Shown piece after piece: positions 1 through 8,774 of a DNA stretch of 64,000 nucleotides. The position numbers were made by a program, and so were the translations under genes. The notes below the pieces were generated by a model. The model had not been told where the DNA came from, did no database searches, and saw only the letters and a program-made list of their open reading frames with translations. The DNA is taken from the NCBI GenBank assembly GCA_963695135.1, contig CAVOGA010000002.1:310001-374000 (forward strand). The letters are read 5' to 3'. The DNA is from Marinihelvus sp963695135 (GTDB taxonomy: Bacteria > Pseudomonadota > Gammaproteobacteria > Xanthomonadales > SZUA-36). How positions within the stretch are numbered: position 1 is the stretch's first letter; every line of letters begins with the position of its first letter.

Positions 1-413
<413 letters not shown>

Positions 414-569
414 TTCAATACCTCACCTTTTGATGAATTGCCCGCATGGCCTGCTGGCAGTTTTCTCAACCATCGCAGTTGGAGTCCACGACAGATCGCG
501 TGCAACATTCGCTGACGTTTGCTTCGCTCATTGCTGCTACACACCGGGCTGTAAACCCAGCATGACAAG

Positions 570-602
570 GATAGCAGGGGCTATCAATGTATGCCAATAT
601 AC
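570..602. promoter_or_regulatory. Candidate LysR operator: two palindromes between sulfatase and LysR gene
   Basis: A perfect inverted repeat GATAGC-AGGG-GCTATC lies at 570-585, followed at 589-602 by GTAT-GCCAAT-ATAC, which fits the T-N11-A form of LysR-type boxes. They lie in the intergenic region of a divergent pair, where such regulators usually bind. Binding is inferred only. Confidence 0.45.
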
Positions 603-632
603 CGAACGCTCAAAACCCATAGCCTTCGCTCT

Positions 633-1586
633 ATGATCATCACCGATACCCGACTGAAACACCTGCTCAGCGTGGCCGAACATGGCCATTTTGGTCTTGC
701 CGCCGAGTCGCTGAAAATTTCGCAACCGTCCCTGTCAAAAAGTATCCAGGGGCTGGAGGCTGCCCTGGGCGTCACACTGCTGGACCGTCAACGGGGCGGG
801 GTGGTGCTGAACGTTTTTGGTCAACTGGTGGTGAAGCACGGCAAGGGTATTCTGCACCGCCAGGAGGAGTTGCAGCGGGAGATCACCCTGCTGGCCAACC
901 TGGACGTCGGCGCGGCCCGGATCAAGCTGGGGCCGTTCGCCGGCATCGTATCCGGCTTTGAGGCCGCCGGTCGCATCATGAGCAAACATCCCGATGTCCG
1001 GCTATCGCTGGATATTGTTGGCTGGCGGGATGTTTTCACGGCGGTGCTGGAGCAGCGTGCCGATTTTGGTCTTGGAGAGATAAGTGCACTGGAGGGCGAT
1101 CCACGATTTGAAGTAGAGGCCCTGGTCCCGCACAGCGCCTATTTCTTCTGCTGTCCGGATCACCCCATCCTCAAACAGGGTCCCTGTTCCCTGGAGACAC
1201 TCGCGGCTTATCCATGGGTGGCGCCTCGTTTACCCCCCCGGATTGCCAGCCTTTTACCCTCCGGCGATATCAAGGCTGGCTACCTGGACCCGATCAGCGG
1301 TGATTTCGTCCCCGCCATGCAAATCAACATACCGCTGCGCCTGGAAGCGTTCCTGGCAGGGACCAGCGTGTTGGTCCTCGCCTCGCTGACGCTCCTCGAG
1401 CAGGCACTGGCAGCGGGCCAGGCTGTGCCCGTTCCCGGCTTTACTATCCAAAGCGCCTATGGCTTTGGTCACCTGAGAAAACGCGCCCTGTCGCCCCTGG
1501 CGCTGGCCTACATGGAAGAAATCCGGGCGGTGGAGGAGGAATTCCGGCAACGCGAGGAAGAGCTGGCTGAAATTTACGTTGGTTGA
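633..1586 (+). CDS. LysR-family transcriptional regulator
   Basis: A 317-residue protein. It has an N-terminal winged helix-turn-helix (residues about 5-65, with HFGLAAESLKISQPSLSKSI as recognition region) and a substrate-binding-like C-terminal domain. A start at 591 is possible, but it would add 14 residues not normal for the family and would overlap the palindrome at 589-602, so the ATG at 633 (MIITDTRLKHLL) is chosen. Being divergent from the sulfatase suggests local control of that gene. The inducer is unknown. The C-terminus ends in an acidic, Arg/Glu-rich helix (about the last 30 residues). Confidence 0.85.
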   Translation: MIITDTRLKHLLSVAEHGHFGLAAESLKISQPSLSKSIQGLEAALGVTLLDRQRGGVVLNVFGQLVVKHGKGILHRQEELQREITLLANLDVGAARIKLGPFAGIVSGFEAAGRIMSKHPDVRLSLDIVGWRDVFTAVLEQRADFGLGEISALEGDPRFEVEALVPHSAYFFCCPDHPILKQGPCSLETLAAYPWVAPRLPPRIASLLPSGDIKAGYLDPISGDFVPAMQINIPLRLEAFLAGTSVLVLASLTLLEQALAAGQAVPVPGFTIQSAYGFGHLRKRALSPLALAYMEEIRAVEEEFRQREEELAEIYVG

Positions 1587-1702
1587 GCTTGGGTGAAACA
1601 CCGGCATCAAGGCTTTGATGCAGAATCACGTGGAGACCGCGGGACAACTTGATTAGTATGCACCCAGTTTGACAGTCGAGTGGTAACGCACGGAGCAGCA
1701 AC

Positions 1703-2851
1703 ATGAACGAGCGCCTGGACGTCATGGTCAGTGATAGCACCCTGCAAAGGGTATCCGAGCTGGCAGAGGCTTTTGCGACCGCGCGACCGTTCCGCCATGT
1801 CGCCATTGATAATTTTTTTACGCCGGAGACCGCCCGGCGCCTGGCCGACAATTTTCCCGCCTTTAACGACAAGCTGGCCATGAACGAGAACGGCGTGGTC
1901 GGCGGCAAGGCAGTGAACGAAAAAGTGCGCAGCCTGGGCAAGCCCTGGGCGGCGCTGGATGACCTGGTCAAGGGGCAGGCCTTTCGTGACCTGATAACGT
2001 CCATCACCGGTGTCCCGGCGTTGCAGTACGACCCGCACTATTTCGGCGGCGGCACCCACGAAAATCTCCAGGGGCAGGGCCTGGATGCGCACGTGGATTT
2101 CAATTTTCACCCGATTACGCGCCAGCACCGGCGCCTGAACCTGATCATCTACCTGACCGAGGAATGGCAGGACGAGTGGGGCGGCTCCATCCAGCTGCAC
2201 AAGGACCCCTACCTGCCGCCGGAGCAGGACGAGATCGCCGTGGTCACGCCGCTGTTCAACCGCTGCGTGATCTTCGAAACCAACGAGATTTCCTGGCACG
2301 GCTTTCCGCGCATTGAGCTGCCGGAGGACAAGCAACACATTTCCCGGCGCAGCTTTGCCTTGTACTACTACACCGATTCGCGGCCGGAAGAAGAGCTGGG
2401 TCCCGAGCACTCCACGATATACGTGGAGCAGCATTTGCCGGCGGACTTCCAGCCGGGCGTGGCGCTGGATGCCGGGGCCGTACAGCACGTGCGCAACCTG
2501 GTCGCGAGCCGCGATCAGCACCTCAAACGCCTGTACGGCAACATCAAGCAGCTGTACACGGAGCTCAACCACCTCAAGGAGCAGATGGGTCTGCAGCCGC
2601 CGCCGCGGGTGGCGGACGAGTCCGGCGGCGCAGTGCCGGCCGGGCCTGTTGCCGGGCCGGCCGCGGAGAATGTCGATTCCAATGACGCCCCCGCGGCTGA
2701 TCACGCCGAGCTGGATGCGGCCATCCGTCAGCGGGATGAACGGATCCGGGCGCTGGAAGCGCACCTCGAGCACGTCAAAAAATCCACCTCCTGGCGCATC
2801 ACGCGCCCCCTGCGCAATCTGAAGCGGCGGCTTACCGGCCAGGCGGGCTGA
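1703..2851 (+). CDS. 2OG-Fe(II) oxygenase with glycan-enzyme-type C-terminal tail
   Basis: A 382-residue protein. Residues ~30-225 form a prolyl-4-hydroxylase-like double-stranded beta-helix: iron ligands H130-x-D132 (DAHVDF) and H199 (SWHGF), with R215/R216 placed to bind 2-oxoglutarate. A linker with Pro/Ala-rich and coiled-coil segments (about 240-350) follows. The end, KKSTSWRITRPLRNLKRRL, resembles the S-x-SWR-x-T-x-PLR tail common on glycosyltransferases and rhamnan-type polysaccharide enzymes. It probably hydroxylates a surface-glycan or protein substrate; the exact substrate is unknown. It lies 3 bp before tadA, on the same strand. Confidence 0.8.
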   Translation: MNERLDVMVSDSTLQRVSELAEAFATARPFRHVAIDNFFTPETARRLADNFPAFNDKLAMNENGVVGGKAVNEKVRSLGKPWAALDDLVKGQAFRDLITSITGVPALQYDPHYFGGGTHENLQGQGLDAHVDFNFHPITRQHRRLNLIIYLTEEWQDEWGGSIQLHKDPYLPPEQDEIAVVTPLFNRCVIFETNEISWHGFPRIELPEDKQHISRRSFALYYYTDSRPEEELGPEHSTIYVEQHLPADFQPGVALDAGAVQHVRNLVASRDQHLKRLYGNIKQLYTELNHLKEQMGLQPPPRVADESGGAVPAGPVAGPAAENVDSNDAPAADHAELDAAIRQRDERIRALEAHLEHVKKSTSWRITRPLRNLKRRLTGQAG

Positions 2852-2853
2852 GC

Positions 2854-3324
2854 ATGGCGGGCAGGGAATCCCCGGACGCGCGCGATGAGCACTGGATGCG
2901 CGAGGCGCTGGCCCTGGCGAAGCAGGCATCGGAGCAGGGCGAGGTGCCCGTCGGCGCCGTCGTGGTGTGTGATGACGAGGTGGTCGGGCGTGGCTTTAAT
3001 GCGACCATCATGGATCACGACCCGTCTGCGCACGCCGAGATCCGCGCATTGCGTGATGCAGGAAGGCGCCAGGGCAACTATCGATTACCCGGCTGCACCC
3101 TGTACGTCACGCTCGAGCCTTGCGTGATGTGCGCCGGCGCCATGGTTCACGCCCGGATCGAGCGGCTGGTTTTTGGCGCCTTTGACCCGAAAACCGGCGC
3201 CGCGGGCAGTGTTTTCGACCTGCTGCCGGGTACGCAGCATAATCACCAGGTCAGCGTCGACGGGGGCTGCCTGGCCGAAGAAGCCGGCGCACTGCTGCGG
3301 GATTTTTTCCGCGCCCGGCGTTAA
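2854..3324 (+). CDS. tadA: tRNA-specific adenosine deaminase
   Basis: A 156-residue cytidine-deaminase-fold protein. The zinc site is complete: H60-A-E62 supplies a ligand and the catalytic glutamate, and P-C90-V-M-C93 supplies the two cysteines. Length and the motif order (GEVPVGAVVV, then HAEIRAL, then LEPCVMCAGAM) fit TadA, which converts the wobble A34 of tRNA-Arg(ACG) to inosine and is usually essential. It starts 3 bp after the oxygenase gene, so the two may be co-transcribed, although no functional link is obvious. Confidence 0.92.
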   Translation: MAGRESPDARDEHWMREALALAKQASEQGEVPVGAVVVCDDEVVGRGFNATIMDHDPSAHAEIRALRDAGRRQGNYRLPGCTLYVTLEPCVMCAGAMVHARIERLVFGAFDPKTGAAGSVFDLLPGTQHNHQVSVDGGCLAEEAGALLRDFFRARR

Positions 3325-3328
3325 GCGC

Positions 3329-5368
3329 CTAGTCCACCGCTTGCAACTCGATGTTACCGACCAGGCAGCCCAGCCGGCGCTCGTCGCCGCCAGTTCGGTA
3401 CGTCCGCGATACGGTAAGCAGCACTTCCGTCCTGCCGGGTTCCAGCATTCCGGGGGGCAGGATGATTTCGCCCTTCCTGTTATCAATACACGGCACCGTG
3501 CCCAGCAGCTTGCCCTGCGATTCGATGTGAATCTCCGGCTCGAAAGGCCAGTCGGCGGGCAGGTTGGTGTCCAGGCTCAGCCGCAATGGCCCTGATGTCC
3601 GCGGCACCGTGAGCGTCGCTGACAGGGTCTTGCCCATCCAGCCGTCGCCCAGTGACGGGAAGGGGGCCGGGTCAGCGCGGTCCAGCGCCCGGTTCATGTC
3701 CCGCCAGGCCTGCGCAATGCCTTTCAGCGAGCCATCCATTGAGCGGATGCCGATGGGTTGTGTGAAACCGGAAAAACTGGCGGCGGTGAGATCAAGATCC
3801 GCGATGGCTTCCACCGTAACGCTGGTCCGCGGTTTCACCGGGACCTGCACGCAATCCCTGCCGTTGCCGCTGACATCCAGCGCGGTCCCCTGCGGGAGGT
3901 GGTCGTTGCGCACCAGCAGATCCGGCGCCGGGTCACCGTCGGGGCGGGCGCTGAAGCAGAGGTCCGCGGTTTTCGGGCCGCCCGGCGCGTGAAATTCGTG
4001 GATGGCGAAATCGCGCTGCAGCGTTTCGCCCCGGGCCAGGCGGTAAGAACCGGCGTCAGGCGCGAGTTCACGCTCGCCGACCCAGTTGTCCGCGGTGCGC
4101 GAAAAGTCCGGGCTGGGCACCGCGTTGTGTTCGTAGTCACGCCAGGCCCACAGCGCATAACCATGGGTCAGGGCGCGCAGTACCGGGGTGGCCAGTTCCA
4201 GGAACTCGTCTACCGAGTCCCGCGCAAGCCGGTCGTTCATCTCGAAGCCCGGCGTAAAGTCCTCGACCAGGAACTGGTCGATAAAAATCGGCCGGTTGCC
4301 GGTTACCGCCCGCAGCCGGGTCATCTGGAACTCGAGCAGCTCCACGGCGCGCTCCGGTGAGAGCGTGTCTCCCTGGTTGGCGCTGCCCATGGCCGGGGAC
4401 CAGTAAACGGTTGTCCACGGCGCCCCGGGAAGGTCCCAGGCGAGCTCGTGGCTGTGCCAGTAGGCAAGGTCACCGGGCCCGTTCCAGATCGGGTCCGAAT
4501 CAATGCGCACTTCCATGGACAGGGTGGGGAACACGGCCTGGGCCGGTTTGAAGAACCGATGAATCCAGGCGTGGTCGATAAAGTCCATAAACATCCCGTA
4601 GGCGGGCTCCATGCGGCGCGGCACCGGAACCTCGCTCCAGTCGCTGAAGTTCACGCCGTAGCGTTCGCGGACGGTCTGCAGATCGGAATACTGTTCGAGC
4701 CAGGCGCGGTATCCGGAGCGCCCGGCATTGTTCAGGCGATCCTGCGCGTTGCCGCTGCCCAGGCCGGTAATGGCCCACAGGTCTTCCCAGGTTATGAAGG
4801 CAAAACGCACCTGCGGACGTGATTCGGCGATCTCCCACAGCGCCGCGATATATTCCAGCCAGGCCAGGCGCAGCGGCTCTTCGAACCACAGGCGCAGGAG
4901 CCATCGCCCGGACAGCTGGACAGCGGAGTCGTAGGCATAGCCGATGCGCAGGATGACGTTCAGTCCCGCATCGCCGGCCATGTCGATCAGGTTGCCGAGG
5001 CGTTCGGCCCGCTCCGGCACCAGCGCGCCGTTCTCCGCCGATTCAACAAAGCCCGGCCAGGGGATCACCAGAACAACCGTGTTGAAACCGTCGGCCCTGA
5101 GCGCGGCGAAGTCCTCCGCGGCCCGGTCCTCCAGGCGCGTATTCCAGAAATTGACCGCCCAGCCCCCGCCAAACCAGTGCGCGCCGCGCAGGTAAGCAGC
5201 GCCGGGTCCGATCGGCTGGGGTGTGCCATCGTCTGGCGGCAGGGCGTTAGAAGAGGGGGTATTCGCGGCGCCATTGTGCAGCCATGCGGGCATGACACGC
5301 ACGAGCCCGTAGCCGACAAGCAGCATGGCGATCAGCGCCAGAAGGAGTCCGGTTCTTCGGTTCAGCAC
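3329..5368 (-). CDS. Membrane-anchored TIM-barrel glycoside-hydrolase-like protein
   Basis: About 679 residues from the GTG at 5368; the frame stays open to 5521, but that would overlap the neighbouring receptor gene. Residues 7-29 form one transmembrane anchor, followed by a Pro/Asn linker and a (beta/alpha)8-type catalytic region (~60-450; RGAHWFGGGW, GFNTVVLVIPWPG, ITWEDLWAI). E195 in TWEDLW is a candidate acid/base; a second acidic residue in the later IFIDQFLVED strand could be the nucleophile. A beta-rich C-terminal part (~480-679) looks like a carbohydrate-binding or accessory domain. It resembles beta-galactosidase/GH5-like barrels, but I cannot name a family. It follows a TonB receptor gene on the same strand, suggesting glycan use. 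Confidence 0.7.
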   Translation of the reverse strand: MLNRRTGLLLALIAMLLVGYGLVRVMPAWLHNGAANTPSSNALPPDDGTPQPIGPGAAYLRGAHWFGGGWAVNFWNTRLEDRAAEDFAALRADGFNTVVLVIPWPGFVESAENGALVPERAERLGNLIDMAGDAGLNVILRIGYAYDSAVQLSGRWLLRLWFEEPLRLAWLEYIAALWEIAESRPQVRFAFITWEDLWAITGLGSGNAQDRLNNAGRSGYRAWLEQYSDLQTVRERYGVNFSDWSEVPVPRRMEPAYGMFMDFIDHAWIHRFFKPAQAVFPTLSMEVRIDSDPIWNGPGDLAYWHSHELAWDLPGAPWTTVYWSPAMGSANQGDTLSPERAVELLEFQMTRLRAVTGNRPIFIDQFLVEDFTPGFEMNDRLARDSVDEFLELATPVLRALTHGYALWAWRDYEHNAVPSPDFSRTADNWVGERELAPDAGSYRLARGETLQRDFAIHEFHAPGGPKTADLCFSARPDGDPAPDLLVRNDHLPQGTALDVSGNGRDCVQVPVKPRTSVTVEAIADLDLTAASFSGFTQPIGIRSMDGSLKGIAQAWRDMNRALDRADPAPFPSLGDGWMGKTLSATLTVPRTSGPLRLSLDTNLPADWPFEPEIHIESQGKLLGTVPCIDNRKGEIILPPGMLEPGRTEVLLTVSRTYRTGGDERRLGCLVGNIELQAVD

Positions 5369-5438
5369 GGCAGGTTTCGTTTCGCAGTTGGAGGTCAGCA
5401 GGTCGAACGCTGCATTGTAAGGTAAGCGACCCCTGCGG

Positions 5439-7586
5439 TCAGAAAACCAGGTTTGCCCACAGTCCCGCGTCAAAGCCCACGGCATTGATGCCGGAGCCGT
5501 GTTCCCGGTAGTCCCGGTCAAACAGGTTGTTAAGGCGCAGGCCCAGCGCCAGCGGTTGCGTGACCTGCCACTGGACGTGGAAGTTCACGGTCAGCCAGCC
5601 GGGCGTTCCCGACGGGTCGATGCGCGGATCCAGCTCGTCACGGGGGCTGAGACGGTCCTGGCGGGCGGCAAAGAGCAGGAAGGGGATGATCTGCCAGCGC
5701 TCCGCCGCCTGCCAGGTCATGCCAAGCCGGCCGTTCACCGGCGGTATGCGGCTGGCCGGGGTGCTTATACCCAGGTCGTCCTGCTCTTCGCCCCAGGTGA
5801 TGTTCAGCGCCCCGTCAATCTCCAGCCGTTCAAGCGGGCGCCAGCTGCCCGCCAGTTCCAGGCCCTGGATCCAGACCCGGTCGCGGTTTTCACTGCGCAC
5901 CACGATGCGGCCGCCGGGGGTGATATCGCCGGTTTCGACGGAAGTGATCCGATCCCGGTAGTCGAGTACGAACAGAAAGGTCTCCAGCTGCCACTGGTCG
6001 CCGTTGGCTCTCAGTCCCAGGTCCAGGCTCCAGACGCTTTCTGAATCGAGTTCCGTGTTGGCAATATTGAAGCGGTTGCCGGGCCGCGGCCCGAAGGCGC
6101 CCAGGTCGAAGATGTTGGGCGGGCGGAAGCCGCGGCCGAGGTTGCTCAGCAGCTGGATCCCGGGTGTCAGCTGGTAACGCAGGCGCAGCTCACCGGTGAC
6201 ATCGTCAAGGTCCAGGTCCAGCGGCGGGGCGACCGTCGAGCCCGGCAACCAGACATTGAAGCGGCTGTAGCGCAGACCGGTATCAACGCCCCAGCGGCCG
6301 CGCGTCCATGACAGGTTGAGATAGGCCGCATCGCTGTCCATGCTGCTGCCGTTGGGGAAGCGCGGGGCGACCGGAACGCCGGGTCCGTCATTGCTCAGCC
6401 GGTCCTGGCGGGTGCTGCGCACCGAGTCCCGGTAAATCTCCAGGCCGCCAACGAGGTCAAGACCCCCGGATGACTCCCGGACGGCCTGCAGGGTCAGGCC
6501 GTTCAGGGTGCTCCGGTTCTGTTCCGTGCTGACGATGGGGCTGTCATAGTCCTGGATGATGCGGTCATCAACAATGACCTGTTGGGCCAGGTTGACTTCC
6601 ACGGCATCCAGCCAGGCTTGCGGATTGGTGTGCCGGTAGCGGGCATGGAGCAGGCTGCGCCGGTTTGGCTCGTAGCGATACTGGCTCGCGGCGGGTGTGG
6701 TCTGCCCGAACCCGGGAACCAGCTCACCGACGCGTGGTGTGGACGGTTGCTCCAGGGTCTGTCCGGAGAGCATCCACTCACCGTAGTCCCCGGCCTGGAT
6801 GAGCAGGCGGGCATTCGCCGCCTGTGACTCGAAGCCGGACGGCGCGATCACCTCGCCGCCGCCGATGCGCCGGTCATGACGCTTTTGCCAGCTGACCCCG
6901 CCGGCTATGCTGCCGCGGGCGTTGCCGGTCGCCGCCTCGGCGCGCAGGAAGGTGCCCCGGTCGCCGCTGTCAAAGCTGCCGTAGGCGCGGCCCGAGCGCT
7001 GAACCTCGTCACCCTCAAAACGCACTTCGGTGGTGAGCAGTTGCACGACACCCCCCATGGCATCGGCGCCGTAGAGACTGCCGGCGGAACCCCGCAATAC
7101 CTCTACCCGCTGAACCAGCGCCGGGTCGATCAGGCCGAGGTACTGGTTGGGCGCATCTCTGAAAAAGGCGTTATTGACCCGTATGCCGTCGACCAGGTGC
7201 AGCACCTGCGAACCGATCAGTCCGCGCACAATCGGTATACCCTGGCCCGGGGTGGTCTGCTGAAAAAAGCTGCCGGGCGTGCCGCGCAGGATGCCCGCAA
7301 TAACCTGCGGCGCATTGCGGCGAATGCGTGCCTCGTCAACCAGGTTGATTGCACCGGCCACCTGCGACCGCGGCAGCTCGCGACGGGTGGCTGTGACCAC
7401 CACGGTTTCCAACGGCCTGTCGGTCTCCGGTGCGGGGTCGCGGCCGTTGTCCTGTGCGCTGAGCGGTTCAGACGGCACCAGTAAGAGCATTGCGCCCAGA
7501 ACGGTTAACAGTTGTCGATGCCCGGGTAAAATAATTTTTTTAAATCCATAAATAACAGTCAGATAGAATATACTTCTAAAGTACAT
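5439..7586 (-). CDS. TonB-dependent outer-membrane receptor (heme/hemoglobin-type plug)
   Basis: About 715 residues from the ATG at 7586. A signal peptide ends near SEPLSAQ, then comes the TonB-box-like ETVVVTATRRE and a plug domain (QVLHLVDGIRVNNAFFRDAP, VEVLRGSAGSLYGADAMGG). A ~22-strand barrel follows, ending in the terminal aromatic residue F typical of outer-membrane porins and receptors. The plug resembles the hemoglobin/transferrin receptor subgroup, but the ligand is not provable here. The first ~25 codons are unusually AT-rich and include a palindrome, so the true start may lie a little downstream. It pairs with the glycosidase-like gene 70 bp after it. Confidence 0.85.
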   Translation of the reverse strand: MYFRSIFYLTVIYGFKKIILPGHRQLLTVLGAMLLLVPSEPLSAQDNGRDPAPETDRPLETVVVTATRRELPRSQVAGAINLVDEARIRRNAPQVIAGILRGTPGSFFQQTTPGQGIPIVRGLIGSQVLHLVDGIRVNNAFFRDAPNQYLGLIDPALVQRVEVLRGSAGSLYGADAMGGVVQLLTTEVRFEGDEVQRSGRAYGSFDSGDRGTFLRAEAATGNARGSIAGGVSWQKRHDRRIGGGEVIAPSGFESQAANARLLIQAGDYGEWMLSGQTLEQPSTPRVGELVPGFGQTTPAASQYRYEPNRRSLLHARYRHTNPQAWLDAVEVNLAQQVIVDDRIIQDYDSPIVSTEQNRSTLNGLTLQAVRESSGGLDLVGGLEIYRDSVRSTRQDRLSNDGPGVPVAPRFPNGSSMDSDAAYLNLSWTRGRWGVDTGLRYSRFNVWLPGSTVAPPLDLDLDDVTGELRLRYQLTPGIQLLSNLGRGFRPPNIFDLGAFGPRPGNRFNIANTELDSESVWSLDLGLRANGDQWQLETFLFVLDYRDRITSVETGDITPGGRIVVRSENRDRVWIQGLELAGSWRPLERLEIDGALNITWGEEQDDLGISTPASRIPPVNGRLGMTWQAAERWQIIPFLLFAARQDRLSPRDELDPRIDPSGTPGWLTVNFHVQWQVTQPLALGLRLNNLFDRDYREHGSGINAVGFDAGLWANLVF
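7564..7578. promoter_or_regulatory. Inverted repeat at the 5' end of the receptor gene
   Basis: TAGAA-TATAC-TTCTA is a perfect inverted repeat in a local AT-rich patch (about 7500-7585). It also contains a TATATT -10-like hexamer on the minus strand. If it is the promoter or operator of the receptor gene, translation must begin downstream of the ATG at 7586. Confidence 0.35.
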
Positions 7587-7732
7587 GTCACACTTTGGGC
7601 GGGGCATGCCCAGCGGCCTGTCACGCTGCTTTGGCCGCTCTACGGATCGCCGCCCGCATTGTGCCACAGGCGACAGCGGCTGCTGCCTGCACGTCGTCGA
7701 GCCCGGGTCGCAATGGCGGCCGGTCGCGGGGG

Positions 7733-7738
7733 TATAAT
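7733..7738 (+). promoter_or_regulatory. Consensus -10 box upstream of deoC
   Basis: A perfect TATAAT lies 33 bp before the chosen GTG of the aldolase gene in otherwise very GC-rich DNA. No good -35 hexamer is visible at 16-18 bp spacing. Confidence 0.5.
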
Positions 7739-7771
7739 GCAAGGCCGCAAGCCACTGACGGTGCTGTCGTC

Positions 7772-8767
7772 GTGACCAACGTATTTTCCCTGCAGCAACC
7801 CGGCGTGCAGGACCATGGCCTGGAGCGCAATCCGGGTATGGACTTCCGGCCGGAATATTTTGACCGCCTGCGCATCAATCGCAGCGCGGTGGAGCGCCGG
7901 GCGGCAAGCCTGCCGGCCCGCCGTGCGATCAAGAAGTCCTACCAGGCTGCCTGGCTGCTCAAAGCGGTTACCTGTATCGACCTGACCACCCTGGCCGGCG
8001 ATGACACTCCGGGCCGGGTTCGCCGCCTGTGCCAGAAAGCGCGGCGCCCCATTCGCCGTGATCTGCTCGAGGCGCTGGGTGTCGAATCGCTGGGCCTGAC
8101 CACCGGGGCGGTCTGCGTTTATCACAACATGATTCCGACCGCCGTCGAGGCGCTGGAAGGTTCCGGCATTCCGGTGGCGGCCGTATCCACGGGTTTTCCC
8201 GCCGGGCAGATTCCGCTCGAGTTCAAGCTGGCGCAGATTCGCGAGTCCGTGAAGGCCGGTGCGGCCGAGATCGACATTGTCATTTCCCGCGCCAGGGTGC
8301 TGACCGGCGACTGGCGGGGGCTCTTTGAGGAGATGCGCGCCTACCGGGACGCCTGCGGCGATGCCCATGTCAAAGCCATCCTCGCCACCGGTGAGCTGGG
8401 CACGCTGACCAACGTGGCCCGCGCCAGCTGGGTCTGCATGCAGGCGGGCGCCGATTTCATCAAGACCAGCACCGGCAAGGAGACGGTCAACGCGACCTTG
8501 CCGTTCAGCCTGGTCATGGTGCGCGCCATCCGGGACTACCACCGCCTGACCGGCTACAAGGTGGGCTACAAGCCCGCCGGCGGCATCGGCAAGGCCAAGG
8601 AAGCGCTGGCTTACCTGACCCTGATGAAGGAAGAGCTGGGCCGCCCCTGGCTGGAACCGGAGCTGTTTCGCTTTGGCGCCAGCAGCCTGCTCGGTGATAT
8701 CGAACGGCAGCTGGAACACTTCGTGACGGGCAATTATTCCGTCGCCTACCGCCACCCGATGGGTTGA
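7772..8767 (+). CDS. deoC: Deoxyribose-phosphate aldolase
   Basis: 331 residues from GTG at 7772, chosen because it lies just after a TATAAT box; MDFRPEYF at 7838 is an alternative. The class I aldolase residues are clear: the Schiff-base lysine in GADFIKTSTGKE and the second lysine in YKVGYKPAGGI. The enzyme splits 2-deoxyribose 5-phosphate into glyceraldehyde 3-phosphate and acetaldehyde during deoxynucleoside breakdown. It is longer than the E. coli type (~259) and matches the long eukaryote-like form. The next gene, 7 bp on, is an aldehyde dehydrogenase that could remove the acetaldehyde. Confidence 0.92.
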   Translation: MTNVFSLQQPGVQDHGLERNPGMDFRPEYFDRLRINRSAVERRAASLPARRAIKKSYQAAWLLKAVTCIDLTTLAGDDTPGRVRRLCQKARRPIRRDLLEALGVESLGLTTGAVCVYHNMIPTAVEALEGSGIPVAAVSTGFPAGQIPLEFKLAQIRESVKAGAAEIDIVISRARVLTGDWRGLFEEMRAYRDACGDAHVKAILATGELGTLTNVARASWVCMQAGADFIKTSTGKETVNATLPFSLVMVRAIRDYHRLTGYKVGYKPAGGIGKAKEALAYLTLMKEELGRPWLEPELFRFGASSLLGDIERQLEHFVTGNYSVAYRHPMG

Positions 8768-8774
8768 GACACGC

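Noticed and set aside
591..632. Upstream start of the LysR gene
   Set aside because: It would add 14 residues that do not fit the family N-terminus and overlaps the palindrome at 589-602; the ATG at 633 is preferred.
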